Shown here in pieces: positions 41,238 through 48,682 of a stretch of DNA of 64,000 bases. Location: NCBI RefSeq assembly GCF_002498315.1, contig NZ_DAGX01000003.1, positions 141,092 to 205,091 of the forward strand. The letters are read 5' to 3'. The stretch is from Methanofollis sp. UBA420 (lineage in GTDB: Archaea; Halobacteriota; Methanomicrobia; Methanomicrobiales; Methanofollaceae). Positions within the stretch are counted from its first letter, which is position 1; each line of letters begins with the position of its first letter. The notes beneath the pieces were generated by a model that worked only from the letters and a program-made list of their open reading frames with translations, was not told the origin of the DNA and did no database searches. Made by a program: the position numbers and the translations under genes.

Positions 41238-43166
41238 ATGCAAGACACTGTTTCTAACATCCTTGAGAAGAAAACGGACGAGGATCTCCTTCAGGGCTCT
41301 GCCATCACAAGCTCCTCCGAGGTCACCGTCCCACCCCGGCTGATCGATCAGGTGATCGGTCAGGACGCAGCCGTGGAGGTGATTAAGAAAGCGGCCACCC
41401 AGCGCAGGCACGTGATGATGATCGGCAACCCGGGAACGGGCAAGTCGATGCTTGCGAAGGCGATGGCCGAACTCCTCCCCAAGGAGGAGCTCAAGGACAT
41501 CCTTGTGTACCCGAATGTCGAGGACTCGAACAATCCCATCATCAGGACGGTAGCGGCAGGAAGAGGCAAGCAGATCGTGGCCGCTCACAAGGCCGAGGCT
41601 GCGAAGAGGAAGCAGATGAGGAACACCCTCGTCATGCTCCTGATCTTCGGCATTATCGGCTACGCCCTCATCGCCGGCCAGGCGCTGATGGGCATCATCG
41701 CCGCCGCCTTCATCTTCATGGCACTCCAGTACTCGCGGCCGCGTGAGGATGCGATGATCCCGAAGCTCCTCGTCTCCAGCGAACCGAACAGCATCGCCCC
41801 CTTCATCGACGGCACCGGCTCACATGCCGGCGCCCTCCTCGGCGACGTCCGCCACGACCCCTTCCAGTCCGGCGGCCTGGAGACCCCGGCCCACGACCGC
41901 GTCGAGGCCGGCGCCATCCACCGGGCGAACGGCGGCGTGCTCTTCATCGACGAGATCAACACCCTGACCCCGCACTCCCAGCAGAACCTGCTCACCGCCC
42001 TCCAGGAGGGGGAGTTCCCCATCACCGGCCAGTCAGAGCGTTCGAGCGGTGCCATGGTCCGGACCGAGGCCGTGCCCTGCCGGTTCATCATGATCGCCGC
42101 GGGAAACCTCGACGCCATGCAGGGGATGCACCCTGCCCTGCGGTCCCGTATCCGCGGCTACGGCTACGAGGTCTACATGCAGGACACGATGCTCGACACC
42201 CCGGAGAACAGGGAGAAGTTCATCAGGTTCATCGCCCAGGAAGTCAAGAACGACGGGAAGATCCCGCACTTCGACAGGAGCGCCATCGAAGAGGTGATCA
42301 GGGAGGCACAGCGCCGTTCCAACAGGAAGGGCCACCTCACCCTGAAGCTCCGTGAGATGGGCGGCCTGATCCGGGTCGCGGGCGACATCGCCAGGCAGGA
42401 GAGCGCCGACGTGACCTCTGCCAGGCACGTGCTTGCGGCGAAGAACACGGCCCGCTCGATCGAGCAGCAGATCTCCGACGAGTACATCCACCGCAGCCGT
42501 GACTACGACCTCACCGTCGTGACCGGCACACAGGTCGGTCGGGTGAACGGTCTTGCCGTGATGGGCGCCGACTCCGGTTCTGTCCTCCCGATCGTTGCCG
42601 AGGTGACCCCGACCCAGGGGGCGGCCGGCACGGTCATCGCCACCGGCCTCCTGAAGGAGATCGCCCAGGAGTCGATCAAGAACGTCTCCGCGATCCTGAA
42701 GAAGTTCACCGGCAAGGACATCAAGAACATGGATATCCACATCCAGTTCATCGGGACGTACGGCGGTGTCGAGGGTGACTCGGCCTCCATCTCCGTCGCC
42801 ACTGCGGTCATATCGGCCATCGAGGGTATCCCGGTGAAGCAGGACCTCGCGATGACGGGTTCCCTCTCGGTGCGGGGCGACGTCCTGCCCATCGGCGGCG
42901 TCACCTACAAGATCGAGGCGGCCGCGAAGGCCGGGATCAAGACAGTGATCATCCCGAAGGCAAACCTGGGCGACGTGCTCATCGAGGACCGCTACCGCTC
43001 CATGGTCGAGGTCATCCCTGTTGCGCACATCGAGGAGGTGCTCGAAGCGGCCCTTGTCCCGCAGAACCGCGAGCTCTTCCTGGACAAACTCAAGAAAATC
43101 GCCGCCGAGCCGGTGAAAAAGGCCCTCGAGTCCTCGGCGATCGGCGGCACCCATCTGGCAGCATAA
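41238..43166 (+). CDS. lonB: archaeal membrane-anchored LonB protease
   Basis: A 642-residue ATP-dependent protease. Walker A is GNPGTGKS (residues 63-70), followed by two transmembrane helices inserted in the AAA+ domain (about 130-165), the hallmark of LonB. The Ser-Lys catalytic dyad lies in EGDSASIS (Ser 515) and VTYKIEAA (Lys 558), 43 residues apart as in other Lon proteases. It degrades unfolded membrane-associated proteins. The ATG at 41238 is preferred to the TTG at 41214, which lies too close to the TATA box. tldD follows after 2 bases. Confidence 0.96.
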   Translation: MQDTVSNILEKKTDEDLLQGSAITSSSEVTVPPRLIDQVIGQDAAVEVIKKAATQRRHVMMIGNPGTGKSMLAKAMAELLPKEELKDILVYPNVEDSNNPIIRTVAAGRGKQIVAAHKAEAAKRKQMRNTLVMLLIFGIIGYALIAGQALMGIIAAAFIFMALQYSRPREDAMIPKLLVSSEPNSIAPFIDGTGSHAGALLGDVRHDPFQSGGLETPAHDRVEAGAIHRANGGVLFIDEINTLTPHSQQNLLTALQEGEFPITGQSERSSGAMVRTEAVPCRFIMIAAGNLDAMQGMHPALRSRIRGYGYEVYMQDTMLDTPENREKFIRFIAQEVKNDGKIPHFDRSAIEEVIREAQRRSNRKGHLTLKLREMGGLIRVAGDIARQESADVTSARHVLAAKNTARSIEQQISDEYIHRSRDYDLTVVTGTQVGRVNGLAVMGADSGSVLPIVAEVTPTQGAAGTVIATGLLKEIAQESIKNVSAILKKFTGKDIKNMDIHIQFIGTYGGVEGDSASISVATAVISAIEGIPVKQDLAMTGSLSVRGDVLPIGGVTYKIEAAAKAGIKTVIIPKANLGDVLIEDRYRSMVEVIPVAHIEEVLEAALVPQNRELFLDKLKKIAAEPVKKALESSAIGGTHLAA

Positions 43167-43168
43167 GC

Positions 43169-44497
43169 ATGGACAGCGTCCGCTACTATGATATCAGGCA
43201 TGTCCGCGGCTCGGCCACTCACGTCGACATCGACAATGGTGTGGTCGAGTCCGCAGGCACCAGTTTTTTTGACCAGGCTGTTGTGAGAGTGCTCGGCCCG
43301 CAGGGCTGGGGCATCCTCACCCTGGAGAACTTCGATCCCGACGCACCCTGCGACAGGCTGATCGCACGGGCACTCGAACTTGCCGCGATCACAGGCGACG
43401 AGGTCGACCTCTCTGACGCCCCGCAGCGTGGCGTCCTGCCTGTGCCGAAGGCCGGCGAAGATCCGGTCGAGGTCTCTCTTGAAGAAAAGACAGAACTTCT
43501 CTCCTCGATCGAGGGGGCGGCCAGGCTGCCGGGGATTGTCAACACCCGGGCCCGGTATGCCGAGTCGATCGAAGAAGTGCGCTTTGTCGATTCCTCGGGC
43601 TGCGAGTACTCGTACGAGATCCCGCGCTGCGGTTTCTCGGTGGTTGCCGTCGCCTCGCGGAACGGCGAGATGCAGATGGGCCGGGAGAGCAACTACACGA
43701 TCCTGGGCCTCAACCTCCGCCACAGGCAGGAGATGGGAGAGAAAGCGGCACAGACCGCTCTCGCCCTCCTTGACGCAAAGGCGGCGAAGGGCGGCAGGAT
43801 GCGGGCCGTGCTCGACCCCGAACTCGCCGGTGTCTTCGCCCACGAGGCGATCGGCCACGCGAGCGAGGGCGACCTGATCCAGGAGGGGAACTCCGTGCTT
43901 GCCGGGAAGACCGGGGAGAGCATCGGAAGTCCTCTCCTCACCATCGTCGACGACCCCTCCCTCCCGTACTTCGGGTTCGAACCTGTGGACGCGGAGGGCG
44001 TCGCCGTCGGGAGGACCGAACTGATCCGGGGAGGCAGGGTGAACGCCTACATGCACTCCAGGCAGACCCTTGCCGCGGTCGGCAACGGCCTTGCCGGCCA
44101 TGCCCGGGCCGAACCCGGCGAAGCGCCCCTGGTGCGGATGAGCAACACCTTCATCGAGGAAGGCGACGCCTCGTACGACGAGATCATTGCCGAGTGCCGG
44201 AACGGCGTGCTGCTGCAGGGTTCCCGCGGCGGCCAGGTCGATCCTGGCCGGGGTGTCTTCCAGTTCAATGCCGAGTATGGCTACATCATCGAGAACGGCG
44301 AGATCGGGACGATGGTCAGGGATGTTTCCCTCTCCGGGGACATTCTCGGCACTCTCCATGCGATCACGCTCCTCGGGAACGACCGGGAGATGCACGAGGG
44401 GTACTGTGGAAAAGGCGGGCAGAGCGTCCCGGTGAGCGACGGTTCGCCCCATGTGCTCCTTGAAGATGCGGTGGTGGGTGGCAATGGAACTGATTGA
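43169..44497 (+). CDS. tldD: TldD metalloprotease subunit
   Basis: A 442-residue zinc metalloprotease of the TldD/PmbA family. The catalytic motif is HEAIGHASEGD (His 225, Glu 226, His 230) and the C-terminal barrel contains the extra ligands (CRNGVLLQGSRGGQVDP). TldD partners with TldE to degrade peptides from peptide antibiotics, toxins or modified peptides such as microcins. It overlaps tldE by 14 bases and follows lonB by 2, so all are one operon. Confidence 0.95.
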   Translation: MDSVRYYDIRHVRGSATHVDIDNGVVESAGTSFFDQAVVRVLGPQGWGILTLENFDPDAPCDRLIARALELAAITGDEVDLSDAPQRGVLPVPKAGEDPVEVSLEEKTELLSSIEGAARLPGIVNTRARYAESIEEVRFVDSSGCEYSYEIPRCGFSVVAVASRNGEMQMGRESNYTILGLNLRHRQEMGEKAAQTALALLDAKAAKGGRMRAVLDPELAGVFAHEAIGHASEGDLIQEGNSVLAGKTGESIGSPLLTIVDDPSLPYFGFEPVDAEGVAVGRTELIRGGRVNAYMHSRQTLAAVGNGLAGHARAEPGEAPLVRMSNTFIEEGDASYDEIIAECRNGVLLQGSRGGQVDPGRGVFQFNAEYGYIIENGEIGTMVRDVSLSGDILGTLHAITLLGNDREMHEGYCGKGGQSVPVSDGSPHVLLEDAVVGGNGTD

Positions 44498-45764
44498 TGC
44501 GATCCTCCGTGCCGGTGCGGCAAAGGCCGACGAGGTGGAGGTCTATATCTCCGAGGGGGAGTCTGTCTCCGCCGACCTGAAGCGCGACCGGATCGAAAAT
44601 GCCGGGGGCTCGAAGGGCTTCGGCATCGGGATCCGTGTCATTGTCGGCGGGCGCATCGGCGTCTCCTCGACCGCAAGCCCGAAGGACTGGGAGGCGTGCC
44701 TCGCCGCCGCCCTTGCGAGCGCCAGCCTCGCCCACCCGCAGGAGTGGGGCGGCCTTCCCGGCCCGGCCTCCCTCCCCGACGCCCCGCAGATCAACGACAC
44801 CTCTCTCCGCCTGGACGCGGCGACGGCGCGGTCGATCTGCATGGAGATGCTGGAGGGCGCCGCGGAGCACGACGCCGCGGTCACCGGCGGTTCGGCCTCC
44901 CTCGCACGGGGAAAGGTGACGATCGCGAACACTTCCGGCATCCTGTACGAGCAGGAGAGGACGAGCACGGGTTGTTCTCTGGAGTGCATCCACGAGCGCT
45001 CGACCGGGTTCGAGTTCGACGCATCCCCCTTCATGGACCTCGACCCCCGCCATGTCGGGGAACAGGCGGCCTTCTTCGCGGAGCACGGCGCCGACGCCGG
45101 CGAGATCGAGACCGGGGACTACGACCTTGTCCTCTCGCCTGTCGCCCTCTCCCAGTTCCTGGACTATGTCCTCGAACCCGCTCTCTCGGGGAGGAACGTC
45201 CATGCCGGGCGGTCCTGGCTTGCCGGGAAACTCGGCGAGACCTGCATCGGCGAGGAGATCTCGGTCTTCGACGACCCCTCCCGCCGGGGCCTGGGGAGCA
45301 CGCGCTTCGACGCCGAAGGCGTGCCGGCCCGGAAGATCACCTTCTTCGACCACGGTGTCCTGGCCCACTATGCCTATGACCTGCGGACCGCCTACCGCTA
45401 TGGTCAGAAGAGCACCGGCTCGGCGGTCAGGGCCGGGCCCGGCGGTGCTCCCGCCATCGGCGTCCACACCATGGTCATCGACGGCCCGCGCGACACCGTC
45501 GACGACGACCGTGCGGTCTATGTGAACGACATTGTCGGAGCGCACACGGCCAACCCCCTCACCGGCGACTTCTCGGTCGAGCTCTCCAATGCCACCTGGA
45601 TCGAGGGCGGCGAGTTCGGCGAACCGGTGCGGAGCGCCATGTTCGCGGGCAATGTCTTCGACCTCCTCGGCGCCGTGGCGGCGATCGGGAGGGAGGAGCG
45701 GATCGTCGGAAGCGCTGTTCTCCCGGCGTTAAGGTTAAATAAGCAGCGTCTGATTGGTAAATAG
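44484..45764 (+). CDS. tldE: TldE (PmbA) partner subunit
   Basis: A 426-residue PmbA-type subunit without the HExxxH motif, as usual for TldE. The family blocks are visible: ADEVEVYISEGESVSADLKRDRIEN and GLGSTRFDAEGVPARKITFFDHG. It forms a heterodimer with TldD. The start MELIDAILRA (44484) lies 14 bases before the tldD stop. The bofA-like gene begins at the base after its stop. Confidence 0.93.
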   Translation: MELIDAILRAGAAKADEVEVYISEGESVSADLKRDRIENAGGSKGFGIGIRVIVGGRIGVSSTASPKDWEACLAAALASASLAHPQEWGGLPGPASLPDAPQINDTSLRLDAATARSICMEMLEGAAEHDAAVTGGSASLARGKVTIANTSGILYEQERTSTGCSLECIHERSTGFEFDASPFMDLDPRHVGEQAAFFAEHGADAGEIETGDYDLVLSPVALSQFLDYVLEPALSGRNVHAGRSWLAGKLGETCIGEEISVFDDPSRRGLGSTRFDAEGVPARKITFFDHGVLAHYAYDLRTAYRYGQKSTGSAVRAGPGGAPAIGVHTMVIDGPRDTVDDDRAVYVNDIVGAHTANPLTGDFSVELSNATWIEGGEFGEPVRSAMFAGNVFDLLGAVAAIGREERIVGSAVLPALRLNKQRLIGK

Positions 45765-46028
45765 ATGATAGAAACCATCATTACCATCGCCGTGGTGATC
45801 GCGGTCGCCGCCCTCCTCTACTACTTCGTGAAGGAGGGAATGACCCTGATCATCAATGCCGTGGTCGGCCTCATCTGCCTGTACCTCATCAACATCTTCC
45901 ACCTGATGGGCTACATCGGCGGGACCGACCTTGCCATCTCCTGGGCGACGGTGATCATCTGCGCCCTCGGCGGCGTGATCGGAGTGGTCCTCCTCGTCCT
46001 CCTCAACCTGATGGGGATCACCGTCTGA
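45765..46028 (+). CDS. BofA-like membrane protein
   Basis: An 87-residue integral membrane protein with about three helices and little soluble sequence. The C-terminal part (GMTLIINAVVGLICLYLINIF, positions 25-45) matches the BofA domain. In Bacillus BofA inhibits the M50 protease SpoIVFB during sporulation; archaea have no sporulation and the role here is unknown. It is the last gene of the lonB-tldD-tldE unit, so a link to membrane proteolysis is attractive. A T-tract (46033-46039) follows. Confidence 0.8.
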   Translation: MIETIITIAVVIAVAALLYYFVKEGMTLIINAVVGLICLYLINIFHLMGYIGGTDLAISWATVIICALGGVIGVVLLVLLNLMGITV

Positions 46029-46032
46029 AATC

Positions 46033-46039
46033 TTTTTTT
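46033..46039 (+). terminator. T-tract ending the lonB-tldDE-bofA operon
   Basis: Seven consecutive T occur 5 bases after the BofA-like stop, followed by the repeat island. Confidence 0.55.
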
Positions 46040-46259
46040 CTGTGGGGATGCGTCCTGATTATTCTGTTCATGAGAGTATTTTGAGCGTACTCCGGGCTCC
46101 GGGGAATCGCTCATGAGTCGTGAACACGCCTCAGGCATTCAGGCATACCGCATGAAATGTTTTTCATGGCAAATCTGCTTGGGAGAACCGGTGCCGGGGG
46201 GTTTCACTCGAAAACCAGAGATTTTCTCAAGGTCGCTATCGCCCCCTCCCCCCGGTCTC

Positions 46260-46490
46260 GAAAGCCGGAGGCTTTCTCCTGCTCGCTAAAGCTCGCACCC
46301 CCATCATTACGATAGGAGGGTGGATGGCAGACTCCTTCACGATCGAATCTGCCCTTCCCGGGTTCTATCCTGTTTTCGGGGGTCCGGGGGCTGCGAATGG
46401 AATGAGCACAAGAAAATCTCTGATTTTCGGCGCCAGTCCCCCGGTGGAGAATGCGGGGAAGGCGGGGGGTTCGCACCCTTCGCCAGAGAA
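46260..46490. repeat. intergenic repeat, copy B (head plus tail fragment)
   Basis: The head matches copy A: TGCTCGCTAAAGCTCGCAC at 46279-46297, CATTACGATAGG at 46304-46315, TTCTATCCTG at 46362-46371 and CGGGGGTCCGGGGGCTGC at 46377-46394, but it lacks the second half of the GC hairpin. A tail fragment GTCCCCCGGTGGAGAATGCG follows at 46436-46455. Short AT palindromes (AAAATCTCTGATTTTC) lie between. No gene is present in 46040-47018; the small frames inside are repeat sequence. Confidence 0.65.
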
Positions 46491-46549
46491 TCCGGGGGAA
46501 CATCCACCTGAACATGAGATTTTTCCATAGTCAAATGAGCACGAGTTTT

Positions 46550-46858
46550 GGGATAACGGCTCTGTAGAAACCTCCATACTAGGGCCGATGTATTCCTGAT
46601 CCCATGAAGAGATACGCGGATCCACTGCTTCCCTCACGATCTGGCCGTGGGACTACGCCCCCAGACCCCCGCTCAGGATTGGACCTCAAATGGGCAAATC
46701 CTGCATTTTGAAGAGGAGATTGCCCTCCCTCCTCTATCCTAATGGTAGGGGGTCTGGGGGGCGGCAGCCCCCCGGAACCAGCACACAAGAACAGGATGTC
46801 TCCAGTTATCACTCCAAGAAGTACTCACACGCGAGGGTTTCTACAGAGCCGGGATAAC
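46550..46858. mobile_element. MITE-like element with terminal inverted repeats and target duplication
   Basis: The element spans 46558-46850 (293 bp). Its ends are perfect 15-bp inverted repeats: GGCTCTGTAGAAACC at 46558-46572 and its reverse complement at 46836-46850. The element is flanked by an identical 8-bp direct repeat GGGATAAC at 46550-46557 and 46851-46858, a target-site duplication. The interior has no coding frame. It carries a long-range inverted repeat GCCCCCAGACCCCC (46657-46670) / GGGGGTCTGGGGGG (46748-46761), and a hairpin GGGGGG-CGGCAG-CCCCCC (46756-46773). It is a non-autonomous element moved by an unseen transposase. Confidence 0.85.
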
Positions 46859-46921
46859 CTCAATCTCTGATTTTCGATGTGCGAACGGAGTGAGCTAGAG
46901 AAAATCGTAGATTTTTGAGCA

Positions 46922-47013
46922 GTCCCCCGGCGGAGAGTGCGGGAAGGGGAGGGATCTGCACTGCTCGTCATGGAATTGGAGGGAGATATCGATCCGGGAA
47001 TAAGAGATTCAAG
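46922..47013. repeat. intergenic repeat, copy E (full tail module)
   Basis: TCCCCCGGCGGAGAGTGCGG is followed by GGGAGGGATCTGCACTGCTC, TCATGGAATT and then GATCGATCCGGG-type sequence with AATAAGAGATTCAA, ending about 6 bases from the stop of the KaiC-like gene. Copies at 19950-20017 and 38081-38155 share most of it. Confidence 0.7.
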
Positions 47014-47018
47014 ACCCC

Positions 47019-47720
47019 TCAAAACACATTCGCTTCCGAGTACACCTGCACCCTGTCGCGCTGGATCTCGTACGGCTTGATCTCGCGCGAGTGGTTCGAG
47101 CCCCGCATCTTCACGACCTCGGCCGCCGGGTGGACCTCGGAGATCGAGGACGGCCGCACGTACCGCAGGAGGATGACGGTGTCGACCATATACTCGATGA
47201 GGGCGTACTTGCTCGCGTAGGGATTGTCCTGGCTCGTCTCGGAGGTGAGGATGAGGGTGCATGCCTCGTCCCGCATCATCTCGACAAACCTGAAGAGTTC
47301 GTGCCGCCGCGTCGCCTCGTCGGTGAAGAGGCCCTCGAAGAGGGATATCGGGTCGATGACGACCCGTGTCGCCCCGACCTGCCTGATCAGCCTTGGAAGC
47401 TCGTTTTTTATCTGGTTGACCGCGACCGTAAAGTCTGTCGGGTCGAGCTTGATCACGAAGAGGGACGTATCCCTGTAGGTGTCCAGGTCCCATCCCTTCC
47501 TCTCGATATCCCTGTAGATCATCTCGGCCCTTTCGTCGAGGGAGATGAAGACCGCCTTCTCCCCCTGCTTCAGCCCTTCATAGACGAACTGGAGGGCGAA
47601 CGTCGTCTTTCCCGTACCGTATGTTCCGACGATGGCGCAGACGCTTTTGTCGAGGAGGCCGCCGTCGAGCATCGCATCGAGCCCCTCGATCCCGAACATG
47701 ACCCTCGCTTCCTCCTCCAT
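47019..47720 (-). CDS. FlaH/KaiC-like RecA-fold ATPase, intact
   Basis: A 233-residue single-domain RecA-fold ATPase. Walker A is GTYGTGKTT (Lys 38); a Walker B-like strand reads TRVVIDPIS, and LTSETSQ lies at the sensor position. The fold and length match archaellar FlaH/ArlH and stand-alone KaiC-like ATPases. It lies directly after a degenerate paralogue (TAATG overlap) and divergent from FlaI/FlaJ homologues, so it probably serves that motor (inference). A role in signalling cannot be ruled out. Confidence 0.82.
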   Translation of the reverse strand: MEEEARVMFGIEGLDAMLDGGLLDKSVCAIVGTYGTGKTTFALQFVYEGLKQGEKAVFISLDERAEMIYRDIERKGWDLDTYRDTSLFVIKLDPTDFTVAVNQIKNELPRLIRQVGATRVVIDPISLFEGLFTDEATRRHELFRFVEMMRDEACTLILTSETSQDNPYASKYALIEYMVDTVILLRYVRPSSISEVHPAAEVVKMRGSNHSREIKPYEIQRDRVQVYSEANVF

Positions 47721-48544
47721 TATATGACCACCCTGATGTTGGAAACCTCGAAGCCGTTCCCTGCCGTGATCCGTATCGCAAACTTCACCAGGTTCCGCTC
47801 CTCCAGGTGGGGCATCACGCCCCTGAACTTCTGGATAGACATCGTCCTCTGCCGTCGCATCCCCTGCGTCTCCTCCCATGCAAAGAGAAAGACCGCATCC
47901 GCGCAGTCCTGGATCTCGGTCTCCTGCAGGGGAGGGAGGACGCCGCGGGTGAGGGGGAGGTAGACCACCGACCCCCAGCGTTTCGCAACTCTCTGGAGGC
48001 CCCGCAGGAAACCACTGAAGGCCTCCCAGCGCTCGCCAGTCCCGGCCTGGGCGGCGAGATCGGTGAGGGAGTCGATGATGATCACGCTCTGCGCCTCTGC
48101 CCCGGAGAGGACAACCGATAATTCAGTGAGGAGGCTTTCCCGCCGGGTATGCTTCTGCATCCGGGAGAGCACGTCGCCCTGCGAGTACCACTCCGGGGGC
48201 ACGACGCTTGCATCGAAATAGACCTCGGAGAGATCCTCGAAATGGACGCCACCCTCAAGGAGAGGATACATCTCAGGACTCACCGAGAGTGCTGCCTCGG
48301 CGAGGACGTCCTCCTTGAGTCGTGTCATCGTGATGTAGAGGACCTCACGGGGCGCCGGGCTCAGTCCCTCACGCTTCATCCGGGCGAGGGCGATCGCCGC
48401 GGTGCGGACGAAGTCGCTCCCTCCTGCCCCGATCTCGCTGAGGAGCAGGACCATCGACCCCGGGGGTACGCCGCCGTCCAGGACAGGGTCGAGGGATCCG
48501 ATCCCGGTGGGGATCCTCACGTCAGCTCGTGCCTCCACATCCAT
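47720..48544 (-). CDS. RecA-fold ATPase paralogue with degenerate P-loop
   Basis: A 274-residue protein of the same RecA/KaiC superfamily. Where Walker A should be it reads LLSEIGAGGSDFV, without the GK[TS] lysine; the Walker B-like VIIIDSLTDL remains. It probably does not hydrolyse ATP on its own and may be a regulatory or structural partner of the intact neighbour. ATG 48544 is taken as start since the TATA box CTTTTATAG (about 48565-48573) lies 25 bases upstream, making the mRNA leaderless or nearly so. The downstream gene overlaps by one base. Confidence 0.78.
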   Translation of the reverse strand: MDVEARADVRIPTGIGSLDPVLDGGVPPGSMVLLLSEIGAGGSDFVRTAAIALARMKREGLSPAPREVLYITMTRLKEDVLAEAALSVSPEMYPLLEGGVHFEDLSEVYFDASVVPPEWYSQGDVLSRMQKHTRRESLLTELSVVLSGAEAQSVIIIDSLTDLAAQAGTGERWEAFSGFLRGLQRVAKRWGSVVYLPLTRGVLPPLQETEIQDCADAVFLFAWEETQGMRRQRTMSIQKFRGVMPHLEERNLVKFAIRITAGNGFEVSNIRVVI

Positions 48545-48682
48545 GCGAAGTTTCATTCGCCGTGCTATAAAAGAGTAGCAGATAGGGGTACACTTCGTGC
48601 CAGACGACCTCACTCGCGCCTGACCGAAAAAGTAGAGATAAATAGGATCTTCGATCTACCCTTCAGCAACACGGAGTCAGCC
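48545..48682. promoter_or_regulatory. divergent promoter region of the ATPase pair and FlaI/FlaJ genes
   Basis: On the minus strand CTTTTATAG (48565-48573) lies about 25 bases before ATG 48544, predicting a leaderless transcript. On the plus strand AGATAAATAGG (about 48635-48645) lies about 40 bases before ATG 48683 with GGAG close to the start. The arrangement allows joint control of both units. Confidence 0.6.

Noticed and set aside
46320..46640. Several 60-90 codon frames in the repeat island
   Set aside because: They run through repeated GC-rich sequence and the MITE, lack ribosome sites and match no protein pattern.
46260..47013. CRISPR array
   Set aside because: Repeats are few, of unequal length and unevenly spaced, and no cas gene is present.
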